Counted from the first letter of the stretch, positions 32,364-41,131 are shown. The stretch is 41,946 nucleotides of DNA from JAYFNU01 sp964458545 (GCA_964458545.1 CAYWJF010000008.1:1-41946), one strand, 5' to 3'. Notes: generated from the sequence alone by a model not told the origin. Numbers and translations: made by a program.

Positions 32364-32819
32364 TTAGGTGGTTGTGCTTTTATCCTCGCGCGCCATCTTG
32401 GAAGTAATATGCTCGTTTATCTCCGCCGCCGTTTCCTTCTGCTCGGCGAGCCTATACTCCGCAAGCTGCTTTTCTTCCAGCTTATCAAGTCCCGAAACCT
32501 CTTGGGATGCCGCTATAACAATCTCTCTTTGCTTTTGCACCTCCTCTTCCGCTTTTTTGAGCTCCTGCTCGAGCTCCTCTAATTGTTTAGCCGTGTTGTC
32601 CATGTAGTAGTTGTGCCCCGTGAGCTCCACGGCGGAAATTGAACTCTTCGCGTGAAATTCCCTGTTGCGTTCCTCTCTGAAACGCTCAATTTCGTCGATT
32701 TTATTAGCGATATTGTCTCGTATTAGTTGTAAGTTAAATAAAATATTTTTTTCTGTATTAAGCACTTGTATCTTGTAGCCGCGCATTCTATCAAGCGAAA
32801 ACCTAAACGCTTTGGCCAT
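32364..32819 (-). CDS. fliJ: flagellar export chaperone FliJ
   Basis: A 151-residue protein predicted to be one long coiled coil with a heptad-like pattern from about 15 to 135, as in FliJ, which links the FliI ATPase to the export gate. The N-terminus AKAFRFSLDRMRGYKIQVLN is typical of the family. ATG 32819 has GGGGAG nearby. It lies directly downstream of fliI, which is the usual order. Sequence conservation in this family is low, so position carries much of the call. Confidence 0.88.
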   Translation of the reverse strand: MAKAFRFSLDRMRGYKIQVLNTEKNILFNLQLIRDNIANKIDEIERFREERNREFHAKSSISAVELTGHNYYMDNTAKQLEELEQELKKAEEEVQKQREIVIAASQEVSGLDKLEEKQLAEYRLAEQKETAAEINEHITSKMAREDKSTTT

Positions 32820-32843
32820 CTTGCTTCTCCCCGAAAGTGCTCA

Positions 32844-34154
32844 TTACAGAATTGCCTGCTTCATTAATTCAACCGTTTCCTCGAACTGGAACGACTCGCC
32901 CACGCGTTGACAAAGGAAGCCGTTTATCCTGTCCATATGGTCTACGGCGTTGTCGAGCGTAGCGTTTCCGCCGCGCTTATACGCGCCTATGGAAATCAAA
33001 TCCTCGTTGTCCTTGTAAACCGAAAGCATATTGCGCATACCGTTCGCAGAGGTTTTCTGGTCCTCCTCGACTATGTCGTTCATAAGTCGGCTGACGCTCG
33101 CGAGCACGTCTATCGCGGGATAGTGGTTCTTCGCCGCTATTTTACGCGAGAGGACGATATGCCCGTCGATAATGCTTCGCACGGTATCGGCTATCGGCTC
33201 GTTTGTGTCGTCGCCCTCTACAAGCACGGTGTAAATGCCCGTAATTGAGCCGTTTTCAAAGTTTCCCGAGCGCTCGAGAATCTTCGGCAGCGCCGAATAG
33301 ATGGACGGTGTGTAGCCGCGCGCGATAGGCGCCTCGCCTGTGCTTAAGCCAACCTCGCGCTGTGCTATGGCAAAACGGGTAAGGGAGTCCATCATCAGAA
33401 GGACGTCCTTGCCCTGACCTTGGAAATATTCAGCTATCGCGGTGGCTGTCTGCGCGCATTTTAAGCGCATTAGAGCAGGCTGGTCGGAGGTAGCCACGAC
33501 GACAACCGAGCGTTTTCTTCCTTCCGCTCCGAGGTCCTTGTTGATAAACTCTACAACCTCACGTCCACGCTCTCCCACCAGCGCGATAACGTTTATGTCC
33601 GCCTTGACGTTGCGGGCTATCATACCCATAAGGGTACTTTTTCCTACGCCGCTTCCCGCGAAAATTCCGATTCTCTGTCCCTTACCGACAGTTAAAAGCC
33701 CGTCTATAGGCTTTATTCCGAGGGTCATTACCTCAGAAATCGGCGGGCGTTCCATCGGGTTCACGGGGTTTCCGTTAATGGAAATCGGCGTGGTTTCTTT
33801 TATTTGCGGTCCTGTGTCGATAGGCTGACCGAGCGCGTTCACCGTTCTTCCCACAAGCTCGTTGCTCGCGGAGATGGTAAGCTTCTGTCCCGTATTTATA
33901 ACCGCGCAGCCGTACCCAATACCGTCTATGTCCTCGTAAGGCATTAAGTAAGCTTTGTTTTCGGAAATTCCGACCACCTCGGCGGTAATCGAGCCGCCGT
34001 CGGTGAGATAGACGTCGCAGATATCCCCTATCGAGCAGATAAGACCCGTCGCCTCTATCGTCATTCCGATAATCTTGCTGATTTTACCCTCGTGCGAGCG
34101 CAAATCGGACATACGAAGCACGTTATAGAACTTCGTCATATCGAGCTTTACCAT
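32844..34154 (-). CDS. fliI: flagellum-specific export ATPase FliI
   Basis: A 436-residue F1-beta-like ATPase that powers and assists type III export. The Walker A motif is AGSGVGKST (166-174), followed by VIALVGERGREVVEFI. The Walker B strand is in VLLMMDSLTRFAIAQREVG, and the family motif GEAPIARGYTPSIYSALP is intact. The C-terminal helical domain follows. ATG 34154 has AAGGAG about 10 bases upstream. Neighbours are fliH upstream (25-base gap) and fliJ downstream (24-base gap). Confidence 0.97.
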   Translation of the reverse strand: MVKLDMTKFYNVLRMSDLRSHEGKISKIIGMTIEATGLICSIGDICDVYLTDGGSITAEVVGISENKAYLMPYEDIDGIGYGCAVINTGQKLTISASNELVGRTVNALGQPIDTGPQIKETTPISINGNPVNPMERPPISEVMTLGIKPIDGLLTVGKGQRIGIFAGSGVGKSTLMGMIARNVKADINVIALVGERGREVVEFINKDLGAEGRKRSVVVVATSDQPALMRLKCAQTATAIAEYFQGQGKDVLLMMDSLTRFAIAQREVGLSTGEAPIARGYTPSIYSALPKILERSGNFENGSITGIYTVLVEGDDTNEPIADTVRSIIDGHIVLSRKIAAKNHYPAIDVLASVSRLMNDIVEEDQKTSANGMRNMLSVYKDNEDLISIGAYKRGGNATLDNAVDHMDRINGFLCQRVGESFQFEETVELMKQAIL

Positions 34155-34179
34155 TTACGCACCCGCTCCTTGCTTCCGC

Positions 34180-35070
34180 TTATTCTTCTTCCTCGGCGTT
34201 GCGGAACGCCTCACGGAGATTCTCCGCTTGAGTGGCTATTGAAGCGTCGATGGTTCCCGTTTCGCCGGTAACGCGCACCGTATCGTCGGGAACCGCCTTC
34301 GGCACCACCTCCATACGGCAGTATTCGTCGGCGTTTCTCAGCTCCTCCTTGAGCGCGTCCACAAGCCCCACAAGATGCTCGGATATCTCGACCTTTAACC
34401 ACGGCGAGCTTTTTGAGGCGTTCACCGTTTGAAGCACAAGCCTGTTAAGGGTCATATCGTCCTCTTCGATTTTCGCGCTTATCATCTTCTGGGCTATCTC
34501 TATAGCGAGATACTTCAGCTCCACGCTGAACTTTTCGAAATAGTCTATCTGCATATTGACCATTAGGTCGAGCTGGTCGTTAACGTTCTTGATGCACTTC
34601 TCAATTTCGGCTTTTTTCTTGTTAAGCGCGTCATAGTACGCCTTATTCATGGCGTCGGTCTTTATCGCTTCAATTTCGGGGCGATATATCTCCTCAAGCT
34701 CCTCGGGGGTGAACTTAATCATCTCCTCGATTGAAAGCTCCTCCTCCGGCGTAGCCTCTTCTAAAGGCGCCGCCGCCATCGGAACCGCCGATACCCTTTC
34801 CTCGTAAACGGGCTTTTCTTGAGGCTCTGGCTCGTTCGCGAAGGTAGCCTCGTCGTTAATTTGCGAAAGCTGCTCGGGAGCGCTCGGCGCGAACGCCTCT
34901 TGCGCTTGTTCGACGGAATCGAACCTTTCGGGAACGAATTCCCTTATCTCCAAATCCTCCGCGAGGGTCTCCTGCGGCTCCGTTTCCGGCTCCGCGCCCC
35001 ACGAAAATTCAGGTATTTTTACCTTATCCTCGGAAAGGACGAAATCGGTACCCCTAAATATATCAGGCAA
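34180..35070 (-). CDS. fliH: flagellar export ATPase regulator FliH
   Basis: A 296-residue protein. The first 110 or so residues are acidic and Pro/Glu-rich (AEPETEPQETLAEDLEIREF and similar) and probably disordered. The rest is a coiled coil (about 125-190) followed by the FliH/YscL domain, with AIEIAQKMISAKIEEDDMTL and a C-terminal DTVRVTGETGTIDASIATQA segment typical of FliH. FliH binds FliI and docks it at the C ring. Start is TTG 35070 with GGAGGGG upstream; it overlaps the fliG stop by 8 bases. Confidence 0.9.
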   Translation of the reverse strand: MPDIFRGTDFVLSEDKVKIPEFSWGAEPETEPQETLAEDLEIREFVPERFDSVEQAQEAFAPSAPEQLSQINDEATFANEPEPQEKPVYEERVSAVPMAAAPLEEATPEEELSIEEMIKFTPEELEEIYRPEIEAIKTDAMNKAYYDALNKKKAEIEKCIKNVNDQLDLMVNMQIDYFEKFSVELKYLAIEIAQKMISAKIEEDDMTLNRLVLQTVNASKSSPWLKVEISEHLVGLVDALKEELRNADEYCRMEVVPKAVPDDTVRVTGETGTIDASIATQAENLREAFRNAEEEE

Positions 35071-36082
35071 TTATCTCGTCCCCTCCTCCTCTGGAAATGA
35101 CAATCTCTCCCGTTTCTTCCAGATGGCGGATTACGTTAACAATCTTCTGCTGCGCCTCTTCCACGTCACGCAGACGCACGTTGCGCAGGTACTCGATATC
35201 GGACAGTATATTCTCCTTGGCTCTTGCGGAGATGTTGTTTAAGAGCACGTTCTTTACGTCCTCGTTCGAGCCCTTTATAGCTACGGCGAGGTCCTGTGTC
35301 TCCACCTCGCGCAGTACGCGCTGGATAGTCATATCGTCGAGGTTTATGATGTCCTCGAAGACGAACATCAGCTTTCTTATGTTCTCTGAAAGCGCGGGGT
35401 CGGTCTTATTAAGCTCGTCGAAGATGCGCTTCTCTGTTGTGCGGTCGGTGTGGTTGATGATATCCGCGACGTAGTTTACGCCGCCAATTTCGGTCATATC
35501 TACCGATACCACCGTGGAGAACCTCTTTTCAAGGGTGCTTTCGACAATGCTTACGATTTCGGGCGATACGCTTTCAAGTGTGGCGATACGCTTAATTACG
35601 TCGAGCTGTAGGCTTGTTGGCAGCTCCGCGATAATCTTGGACGCCTGCTCCGCCTTCGCGTAGGAAAGTATAAAGGCGATAGTCTGCGGATACTCGTTTT
35701 GTATCATCATCATGATGTTCTTGTAGTTCGCCTTGCGAACGAAATCGAACGCCATGGTCTGCATTGCCATTGAAATGCGCTCCATATACGAGGCGGCAAG
35801 CTGTGAGCCAAACGCCTTTTCAAGTACGTCGCGAGCGTATAAAACGCCACCTTCGGAGATAACCTTTTGGGTTACGCAGAGTCCGTAAAAGTCGTCAACT
35901 ATTCCCTGCATTTCATCAGGAGTAAGCTTTTCAAGCCTTGCGACTTCCATCGAAAGCTTTTCTACTTCTTCCTCGCGCAGGTGCTTAAAAACCATCGACG
36001 CCTGGTTTGCACCGAGCGCAACAATAACAGCGGCAGCGCGAGCTGTCGGCGTCAGCTTTTTCGATGATTTAGCAGTTGACAC
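35063..36082 (-). CDS. fliG: flagellar motor switch protein FliG
   Basis: A 339-residue C-ring protein that interacts with FliF, FliM and MotA. The N-terminal domain has AAAVIVALGANQASMVFKHL. The middle EHPQ-type motif is EYPQ at 130-133 (QNEYPQTIAFILS). The C-terminal torque domain includes MFVFEDIINLDDMTIQRVLR with its charged residues, then EVETQDLAVAIKG. Start is GTG 36082 with AAGGAG about 8 bases upstream. It follows fliF by 3 bases. Confidence 0.97.
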   Translation of the reverse strand: MSTAKSSKKLTPTARAAAVIVALGANQASMVFKHLREEEVEKLSMEVARLEKLTPDEMQGIVDDFYGLCVTQKVISEGGVLYARDVLEKAFGSQLAASYMERISMAMQTMAFDFVRKANYKNIMMMIQNEYPQTIAFILSYAKAEQASKIIAELPTSLQLDVIKRIATLESVSPEIVSIVESTLEKRFSTVVSVDMTEIGGVNYVADIINHTDRTTEKRIFDELNKTDPALSENIRKLMFVFEDIINLDDMTIQRVLREVETQDLAVAIKGSNEDVKNVLLNNISARAKENILSDIEYLRNVRLRDVEEAQQKIVNVIRHLEETGEIVISRGGGDEIIA

Positions 36083-36085
36083 TTC

Positions 36086-37690
36086 TTACTCTCCTTCCTT
36101 CAGCCACGACCTCAGGAGGTTGGCGGTAATTTCGGGGTTATCCCTTGCGAAATCACGCACCTCGTCCATAATCGCGTTATCTTTAGCGTTAACGTTTGCC
36201 ATAGCGGCGCCCGCAAGCTCTCTCTTGTATCTCTCTATCTCTTCCATAGTGGCGTTGGGGTCTACGCCGAGCTCGATAGCTTCCTTCTTAATTGCCTTCT
36301 TTTCAGCCTTTTTCTTCTTTGCGCGCTTTACCGCGACGGCTATGCAGACAATTATTATAATCAGTACCAGCACTCCGCCTGCTATCGCTATAAGCATCCA
36401 GCGCGGGATAGTATCGAGTATCGTGGTCTGCGTATCGGTATCGTCCGCCACCTTATCGAAGGTGGAGACGTATATAAGCTCTGGCGCTATGTCGGCTGCC
36501 GCCGAAATTAAGCCTGTAAGCTCGGTGCGGCGAGCCTCGGTAAGGTTATCCTCGTCCACCATAACGGCTACGGTCGCCCTCTTTAGAACCGCCGCGCCCT
36601 TTTCTATCTGTTGCTTTATGTAGCCGTACTCATAATCGACTTCCTTGTTGTAGTCGGTCATTGAGCTTCCGTTACCATTATCATATGCGTACTGAGGTAT
36701 GTCGGTGTTGTTCTCCTCGCCAACAATATCTCCCGCCGTTGTTCCTTGTCCGAGCGACCAGTTCTCCTCGAAATGGGTAGTGTAGCCGTCCCCCTCGGGG
36801 TCCTGCTGAAGCTGCATACTCTCGGTAATCATCGAGTCGTAGTCTATTGTGACAAAGGCTGTAGCCACCACGCCGCTGGTTCCGTAGCGCGGGGTAAGCA
36901 CTCTTACTATGTTCGATTCTATCTGCTTGCGGACTATCTCCTCAAACTCAAGCTGGTCGGTCTGGCTTAGGAAACCCGACGCGAGCTCGCTTGTAGAATA
37001 CGAGGTGCCGAGCTCCTCGCGGGTCGCCGCGTTTACAACGGTGACGTTAGAGGGGGTTAGCTGCGGCACGCTTGCCGCGACAAGCGTTTTTATCGAATTT
37101 ACCTGTGATTCGGTTATCGCCGTTCCTGTCTGGAAGGTTAAGAGCACGCCCGCGGTGCTTCCGCTGCCCTCGGTGGTCTGCTGCCATACATAGTCGCTCG
37201 TTTCGGGTATATTCACCGTCACCGTAGCCGCGACAATGCCTTCCATGCTCTTTAAGGTCGCCTGTAAGCGGTCCTGCAGCTGATATATAAGCCATTGCTT
37301 GCGCTCAGACTCGGTAGAGGTAAGCCCCGAATGGCTTTCAAATATGCTGTAGGGAAGCGAGGAGTTAGGATATCCCTGTGCCGCCATAAGAAGCAAGCTT
37401 CTGTTATAGTCGGCGCGCGGCACGGTTACCTCGCCCTTCTCGTTCATCTTTGCCTTTATCTCGTTAGTGATAAGCGATTGATATATCTGCCCCGCCTCAG
37501 AGGCCTCGATATCCTTGTAAAGCACCGTGTAGCCGCTGCTTCCAAGGTTAATTACCAGCGTTAAAACGACAATCAAAGCTACGACTATTCCGCTGATTAC
37601 GCCCAGCTTTTTCCGCTTCTCTTTGGGCATATTGGCGAAATAATCCTTGATTTTCGCAAAAGCTTTTTTGATTTCGTCTAATAAATTCAC
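36086..37690 (-). CDS. fliF: flagellar MS-ring protein FliF
   Basis: A protein of about 534 residues that builds the membrane ring under the rod. Membrane segments lie near 23-47 (VISGIVVALIVVLTLVINLG) and near 435-460 (LIAIAGGVLVLIIIIVCIAV). Ring-building motifs include YTVLYKDIEASEAGQIYQSL and RLQATLKSMEGIVAATVTVN. The short cytoplasmic tail (ITANLLRSWLKEGE) is the FliG-binding end. GTG 37690 is preferred: AAGGTGG lies 6 bases before it, whereas the GTG at 37696 directly abuts that site. Confidence 0.96.
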   Translation of the reverse strand: MNLLDEIKKAFAKIKDYFANMPKEKRKKLGVISGIVVALIVVLTLVINLGSSGYTVLYKDIEASEAGQIYQSLITNEIKAKMNEKGEVTVPRADYNRSLLLMAAQGYPNSSLPYSIFESHSGLTSTESERKQWLIYQLQDRLQATLKSMEGIVAATVTVNIPETSDYVWQQTTEGSGSTAGVLLTFQTGTAITESQVNSIKTLVAASVPQLTPSNVTVVNAATREELGTSYSTSELASGFLSQTDQLEFEEIVRKQIESNIVRVLTPRYGTSGVVATAFVTIDYDSMITESMQLQQDPEGDGYTTHFEENWSLGQGTTAGDIVGEENNTDIPQYAYDNGNGSSMTDYNKEVDYEYGYIKQQIEKGAAVLKRATVAVMVDEDNLTEARRTELTGLISAAADIAPELIYVSTFDKVADDTDTQTTILDTIPRWMLIAIAGGVLVLIIIIVCIAVAVKRAKKKKAEKKAIKKEAIELGVDPNATMEEIERYKRELAGAAMANVNAKDNAIMDEVRDFARDNPEITANLLRSWLKEGE

Positions 37691-37728
37691 CGGCACCCAC
37701 CTTCTACGCCTTTACAAGAGTACTGAAA

Positions 37729-38037
37729 TTATACGTTCATCTGCATGATTTCCTTGTAGGCGCTCACAACGCGGGAGGTAAGCTGTACGGCGGTTTGCAC
37801 CATGCTTTCCGCCTTAAGCGTGTTTATCTGCAGCTGCGCAAGGTCGTTCATATCGCCGAGCGCAAGGTTAACGGAGTCCGCCTCAGACTGTGCCTCAACC
37901 TCCGAAATATTCTTCATTGCCGAGTCGAGCAGGCTGTCAAAGGTGGAAGCGGCGGCGGTACTGGTTTTGACCTCGCTCGCTTCGCCCGTATACTTCATAC
38001 GCTCTATCGGAGCGATAGGGGTAATAAAATTGCTCAC
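37729..38037 (-). CDS. fliE: flagellar hook-basal body adaptor FliE
   Basis: A 102-residue protein that joins the MS ring to the rod. The C-terminal half has the family pattern SVNLALGDMNDLAQLQINTL then KAESMVQTAVQLTSRVVSAY. The start is GTG 38037, with a GGTGAG site just upstream. Normally fliE follows flgC directly; here about 2.7 kb (second cheW and the GGDEF-EAL gene) separates them, and fliE instead begins a transcription unit from the promoter at 38148-38176. Confidence 0.95.
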   Translation of the reverse strand: MSNFITPIAPIERMKYTGEASEVKTSTAAASTFDSLLDSAMKNISEVEAQSEADSVNLALGDMNDLAQLQINTLKAESMVQTAVQLTSRVVSAYKEIMQMNV

Positions 38038-38147
38038 TCTCTCACCAGCCCTTCCGAAAATTACCTGTCTGTAAATAGCAAAACAAGCCCTAATTCTTGC
38101 CTTTTCTTAAAAAAGGGTATACTGACACAAGGATATAGGTTAAGTTA

Positions 38148-38176
38148 ATAATACCATAAAAGCCCCTTGATGTAAA
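38148..38176 (-). promoter_or_regulatory. sigma-A-type promoter for the fliE-to-cheD operon
   Basis: On the minus strand TTTACA (38176-38171), a 17-base spacer and TATTAT (38153-38148) match the housekeeping consensus at 10 of 12 positions. The expected start near 38140 gives a leader of about 100 bases before the fliE GTG. No SigD-type boxes were seen here, fitting an early gene operon that includes sigD itself. Confidence 0.6.
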
Positions 38177-38322
38177 GGAAACCGCCGTTTTATTAGGTCG
38201 AAAGGCCCCGCAAATTGTTAAAAATTATTGTCGGTTTTTTTGACCTTTTTACCAAATTCAGAATTATCAACAGATTGCACAAAAAAAATGTTCTTTGTGA
38301 TTAGTAGTTTACAGCTAAATCG

Positions 38323-38380
38323 AAAAAAAATCAACATATTGAGTAATTTTTTTCAAATTAAACAATTTGTTGATTTTTTT
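38323..38380 (-). terminator. probable terminator after the second cheW
   Basis: AAAAAAATCAACA (38380-38368) pairs perfectly over 13 bp with TGTTGATTTTTTT (38336-38324), and one more T follows. The loop is long (31 bases) but can pair further (ATTG with CAAT). The stem is AT-rich, so efficiency is uncertain; it could also act on plus-strand transcripts. Confidence 0.5.
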
Positions 38381-38413
38381 GTGTCATATTTAACGAACAA
38401 TGTAACCGCTGGG

Positions 38414-38911
38414 TTAAGCGTTTTCAGAGCGTTTAATCTTGTGAACGTCGATATCCTCAAGCACCTTATCGAGGTTTAGTATGGTCACGAGCTTGCCGTA
38501 AACCTCAACAATACCGTTCGCGACCCCCTCGCCGCCGTAAACAATGGAATCGGTTACCTTTATTGAAGCGGCGTCAACATATTCCATACCGACAACCGTA
38601 TGCACGTGGAAGGCATATTCGGTGTCGTTGTAGCTTGATATCACGAAGATATCGTGCTCGGCATCGGGCGAAGCGGGAAGCCCGAAGTAGCCGCCGAGGT
38701 CAATAACGGTTATTACCTTCGTTCTCGGCTTGAATACGCCCTCTATAAACCTTTGCGCGTTCTGCATAGGAGTGACGGGCATAGCCTTCATTATCTCGCG
38801 GACATCCGCGATATTAATCGCAAAATAATCCTCGTCGATAGTGAAAATCATTATCTGGAGCCCGTCGTTGTCGTCGATATAACGGTTTTCCGTGCTTTTC
38901 GTATTGTCCAT
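38414..38911 (-). CDS. cheW: second CheW-type coupling protein
   Basis: A 165-residue CheW domain with an N-terminal tail of about 15 polar residues. Family features are IMIFTIDEDYFAINIADVRE then IMKAMPVTPMQNAQRFIEGV, and the later KTVVTVIDLGGYFGLP-like strand (read here as TKVITVIDLGGYFGLP). It lacks the exact RGxxxP loop of the first CheW (here EGVFKPRTKVITV). No receiver domain is attached, so it is not CheV. It follows the GGDEF-EAL gene by 20 bases and is followed by a terminator. The pairing hints that c-di-GMP turnover and a chemotaxis array subset are controlled together. Confidence 0.9.
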   Translation of the reverse strand: MDNTKSTENRYIDDNDGLQIMIFTIDEDYFAINIADVREIMKAMPVTPMQNAQRFIEGVFKPRTKVITVIDLGGYFGLPASPDAEHDIFVISSYNDTEYAFHVHTVVGMEYVDAASIKVTDSIVYGGEGVANGIVEVYGKLVTILNLDKVLEDIDVHKIKRSENA

Positions 38912-38931
38912 CTTTCACACCCCTATATTTT

Positions 38932-40668
38932 TTAGCTTCTGCTTCTTTTCGCGTTATCGAGCAGCGCGTCGCCGAACTCGTTTAGCGGCATTGGACGGTA
39001 GAAATAGTAGCCCTGCCCGAAGGAGAAGCCCGATTCCAAGAGAAACTGCCTTTGGTTCGCCGTTTCTATCCCCTCGACCACCGAGGGTATCTCCATCTGG
39101 TTCGCAAGGAACCCTATCGAGGAAATAATTCGCATCTGGCGCTCGTCCTGCTCCGAAAAGCCCTCAATCGAGCGAAGGTCAAGCTTTAATACGTCGATAT
39201 TCGTCTCGCAAAGGAAGTTGAGCGAGGAGTAGGCACTGCCGAAATCGTCCAGCTCTATTCTAAAGCCGAAGCTCTGTAGACTTCTGAGCACCGCCTTTTG
39301 GTCGTCGGTGCGGTTGCTGTAGGCGCTTTCGGTTATTTCAAGGCTTAGTAGCTGAGTCGGTATATTGTACTTAGTAATGTTGTCGGTCAAACGCCCGAAA
39401 ACATCGGGCTGACAAAGGTCAACGCGGGAGACGTTCACCGAAATAGGCACCACGGGGTAGCCGTTCTCCATAAGGTCCCTTAACGTCTCGCAGGTTTTCT
39501 TCCAAACATAGGTGTCGAGCTTATATATAAGCCCGCATTTTTCAAAGATAGGGATAAAGTCCATCGGGCTTATTATCCCCCGCTCGGGATGTATCCACCG
39601 AACGAGCGCCTCGGCGCCGACTATTTTACCCGTTTGAAGATTGCATTTCGGCTGATAGTAAACGTCGAACTGCCCTTTATTTATCGCTTCCTCCATCTCG
39701 CTGATAATTATCTGTGTTTGAAGGATAGAGGCGCGCTGTTTTGAGTCGAAGTAGGTTATTCGCTGAAGGTAGTTGCCCTTGGCGTCGTTCACGGCGGTGC
39801 GCGAATGCTCCAGCATCTTTTCTACCTTTATTGAGCGGTCGGTAATAACATAAAGCCCGAAGGCGATAAAGACCTTGTGCTTATCGGACCAGTTCTCCGC
39901 CGCCTTGTTGCAAAGGGTGAAAAGCTTGTCCACACCGCGTCTTGTGTGCGGCATACAGACGGCGAAAACGTCGGCGCGAAGCCGCGCGGCAACGAAGCCG
40001 CCCTTTATCTTTTCCTCCGCGGCGCGAAGAGCGTCCGCTATTGAAACAAGCAGTCGATTGCCCTCTTCTATGCCGAAAAGCTCGTTAATAACCTTAAACT
40101 GGTTCACATCTATCTCGACGATTAGGTATTCGCCCTTTTCCTCGGACGCTAACAGCTCGTCGGTCTTCTCAATAAAGCCACGTTGGTTGTAAAGCCCCGT
40201 CAGGGAATCCTTTTGGGTTCTTTTTGTCTCCTCTTTTATGAGGATACCGTAATCTTCTTGAACCTCATAAAAGAAAATCAGTATGCTTTGCGTATTCCCG
40301 TCGCGGGAGTCTATACGGCAAAGCGCGAGCCTATAAAGCTCATAATCCTTCTTGCCCGCGGGTCTGAGTCGCAGATGAAGATTGCGTGACGTAACGCTTC
40401 CGCGACGTATCGTTTCGATACAGAACAGAAAATCGTCCACGTCATCCTTATGTATGGCTCTGTTTTCAAGCAGCTCCTTAATTAGGTCTAAGCACGGAAA
40501 TTCACCGATAAAAAAGCTGCCGAGGGCGGGCTTTGCCTTATAGGCACGGGTGCCTATGTCGTATTCGACATAGCACACCATGTTGCTCCCGTTCTCCTCG
40601 GCGGCATCAGTCGCGGCGTTACTCCCGTCCGCGGCATTATTCATCAGTTCATCCAATAAGTTTTCCAT
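38932..40668 (-). CDS. PAS-like/GGDEF/EAL protein: probable c-di-GMP phosphodiesterase
   Basis: A 578-residue cytosolic protein without membrane segments. A PAS-like region (about 30-140) is followed by a GGDEF domain (152-308) whose signature is replaced by RADVF (231-235), so it should not make c-di-GMP. The EAL domain (320-565) keeps its key residues: EALVR (353-357), Asn412 in SVNVSR, the ITES segment (445-448), DDFGSAYSSL (474-483), KLD (495-497) and EGIE (532-535). Cleavage of c-di-GMP is therefore likely. It sits 30 bases after flgC and 20 before the second cheW, inside a flagellar operon, which suggests local control of motility. Confidence 0.92.
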   Translation of the reverse strand: MENLLDELMNNAADGSNAATDAAEENGSNMVCYVEYDIGTRAYKAKPALGSFFIGEFPCLDLIKELLENRAIHKDDVDDFLFCIETIRRGSVTSRNLHLRLRPAGKKDYELYRLALCRIDSRDGNTQSILIFFYEVQEDYGILIKEETKRTQKDSLTGLYNQRGFIEKTDELLASEEKGEYLIVEIDVNQFKVINELFGIEEGNRLLVSIADALRAAEEKIKGGFVAARLRADVFAVCMPHTRRGVDKLFTLCNKAAENWSDKHKVFIAFGLYVITDRSIKVEKMLEHSRTAVNDAKGNYLQRITYFDSKQRASILQTQIIISEMEEAINKGQFDVYYQPKCNLQTGKIVGAEALVRWIHPERGIISPMDFIPIFEKCGLIYKLDTYVWKKTCETLRDLMENGYPVVPISVNVSRVDLCQPDVFGRLTDNITKYNIPTQLLSLEITESAYSNRTDDQKAVLRSLQSFGFRIELDDFGSAYSSLNFLCETNIDVLKLDLRSIEGFSEQDERQMRIISSIGFLANQMEIPSVVEGIETANQRQFLLESGFSFGQGYYFYRPMPLNEFGDALLDNAKRSRS

Positions 40669-40698
40669 TCACCTGCTCCGCCGGATAAATTTAAAACC

Positions 40699-41121
40699 TT
40701 ACTGACCAAGCTCCAACGTCTTGTTAATCATTGCCTTCAACACGCTTAAAACCGTAAGATTTGCGTCGTACGCGTTTGACGACGCGAGTAAATCTACCAT
40801 TTCCTCGGTTGTATCTACGTTCGTATAGGTGACGTAGCCATTCTCGTCCGCATAGGGGTGGGTAGGCTCGTACACCTTTTGAAGCTCTTTATCGCTCTTT
40901 ACGACCTCGGCGACCCTCACGCCGCCCGACGCTACCTTATCGAGCGTATCGGAAAAGGAGAGCTGCCGCTCCTCAAAGACGACCTGCTGTCTGCGATAGG
41001 CGTCCTCTTCGGTGGGGGAGGCAACCGAGGCGTTTGCGATATTCTGCATAATAACGTCTGTGCGGTAACGCTCAGCCGTCAGCGCCGAACCGACTATGTC
41101 GAGTGAACCTAAAAATCCCAT
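40699..41121 (-). CDS. flgC: flagellar proximal rod protein FlgC
   Basis: A 140-residue rod protein. The N-terminus reads LDIVGSALTAERYRTDVIMQ then NIANASVASPTEEDAYRRQQ, and the C-terminal helix has NVDTTEEMVDLLASSNAYDA, both family marks. The usual tyrosine-rich PxNPxAD region appears as PTHPYADENGYVTYTNVD. ATG 41121 has AAGGAG about 7 bases upstream. It follows flgB by 10 bases. In most relatives fliE comes next; here the GGDEF-EAL gene does. Confidence 0.95.
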   Translation of the reverse strand: MGFLGSLDIVGSALTAERYRTDVIMQNIANASVASPTEEDAYRRQQVVFEERQLSFSDTLDKVASGGVRVAEVVKSDKELQKVYEPTHPYADENGYVTYTNVDTTEEMVDLLASSNAYDANLTVLSVLKAMINKTLELGQ

Positions 41122-41131
41122 CGCTTACTCC

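Larger units (their letters stand above)
38038..38413. other. AT-rich intergenic region before fliE
   Basis: The only gap above 300 bases. It holds a probable terminator for the upstream block (38323-38380) and a promoter for fliE (38148-38176). The leader of about 100 bases includes a small CCTTTT/AAAAGG hairpin (about 38098-38115). I looked for a c-di-GMP riboswitch core and did not see one. No convincing gene is present on either strand. Confidence 0.7.

Noticed and set aside
32299..32376. Protein-like 26-codon frame between fliJ and fliK (ends in the fliK ribosome binding site)
   Set aside because: No start codon with a ribosome binding site and too short to support; noted only because its codons look coding-like.
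37691..37696. GTG at 37696 as fliF start
   Set aside because: It abuts AAGGTGG with no spacer; GTG 37690 has normal spacing.
38038..38140. c-di-GMP riboswitch in the fliE leader
   Set aside because: Considered because of the nearby EAL gene, but the conserved core and paired stems of the known classes were not seen.
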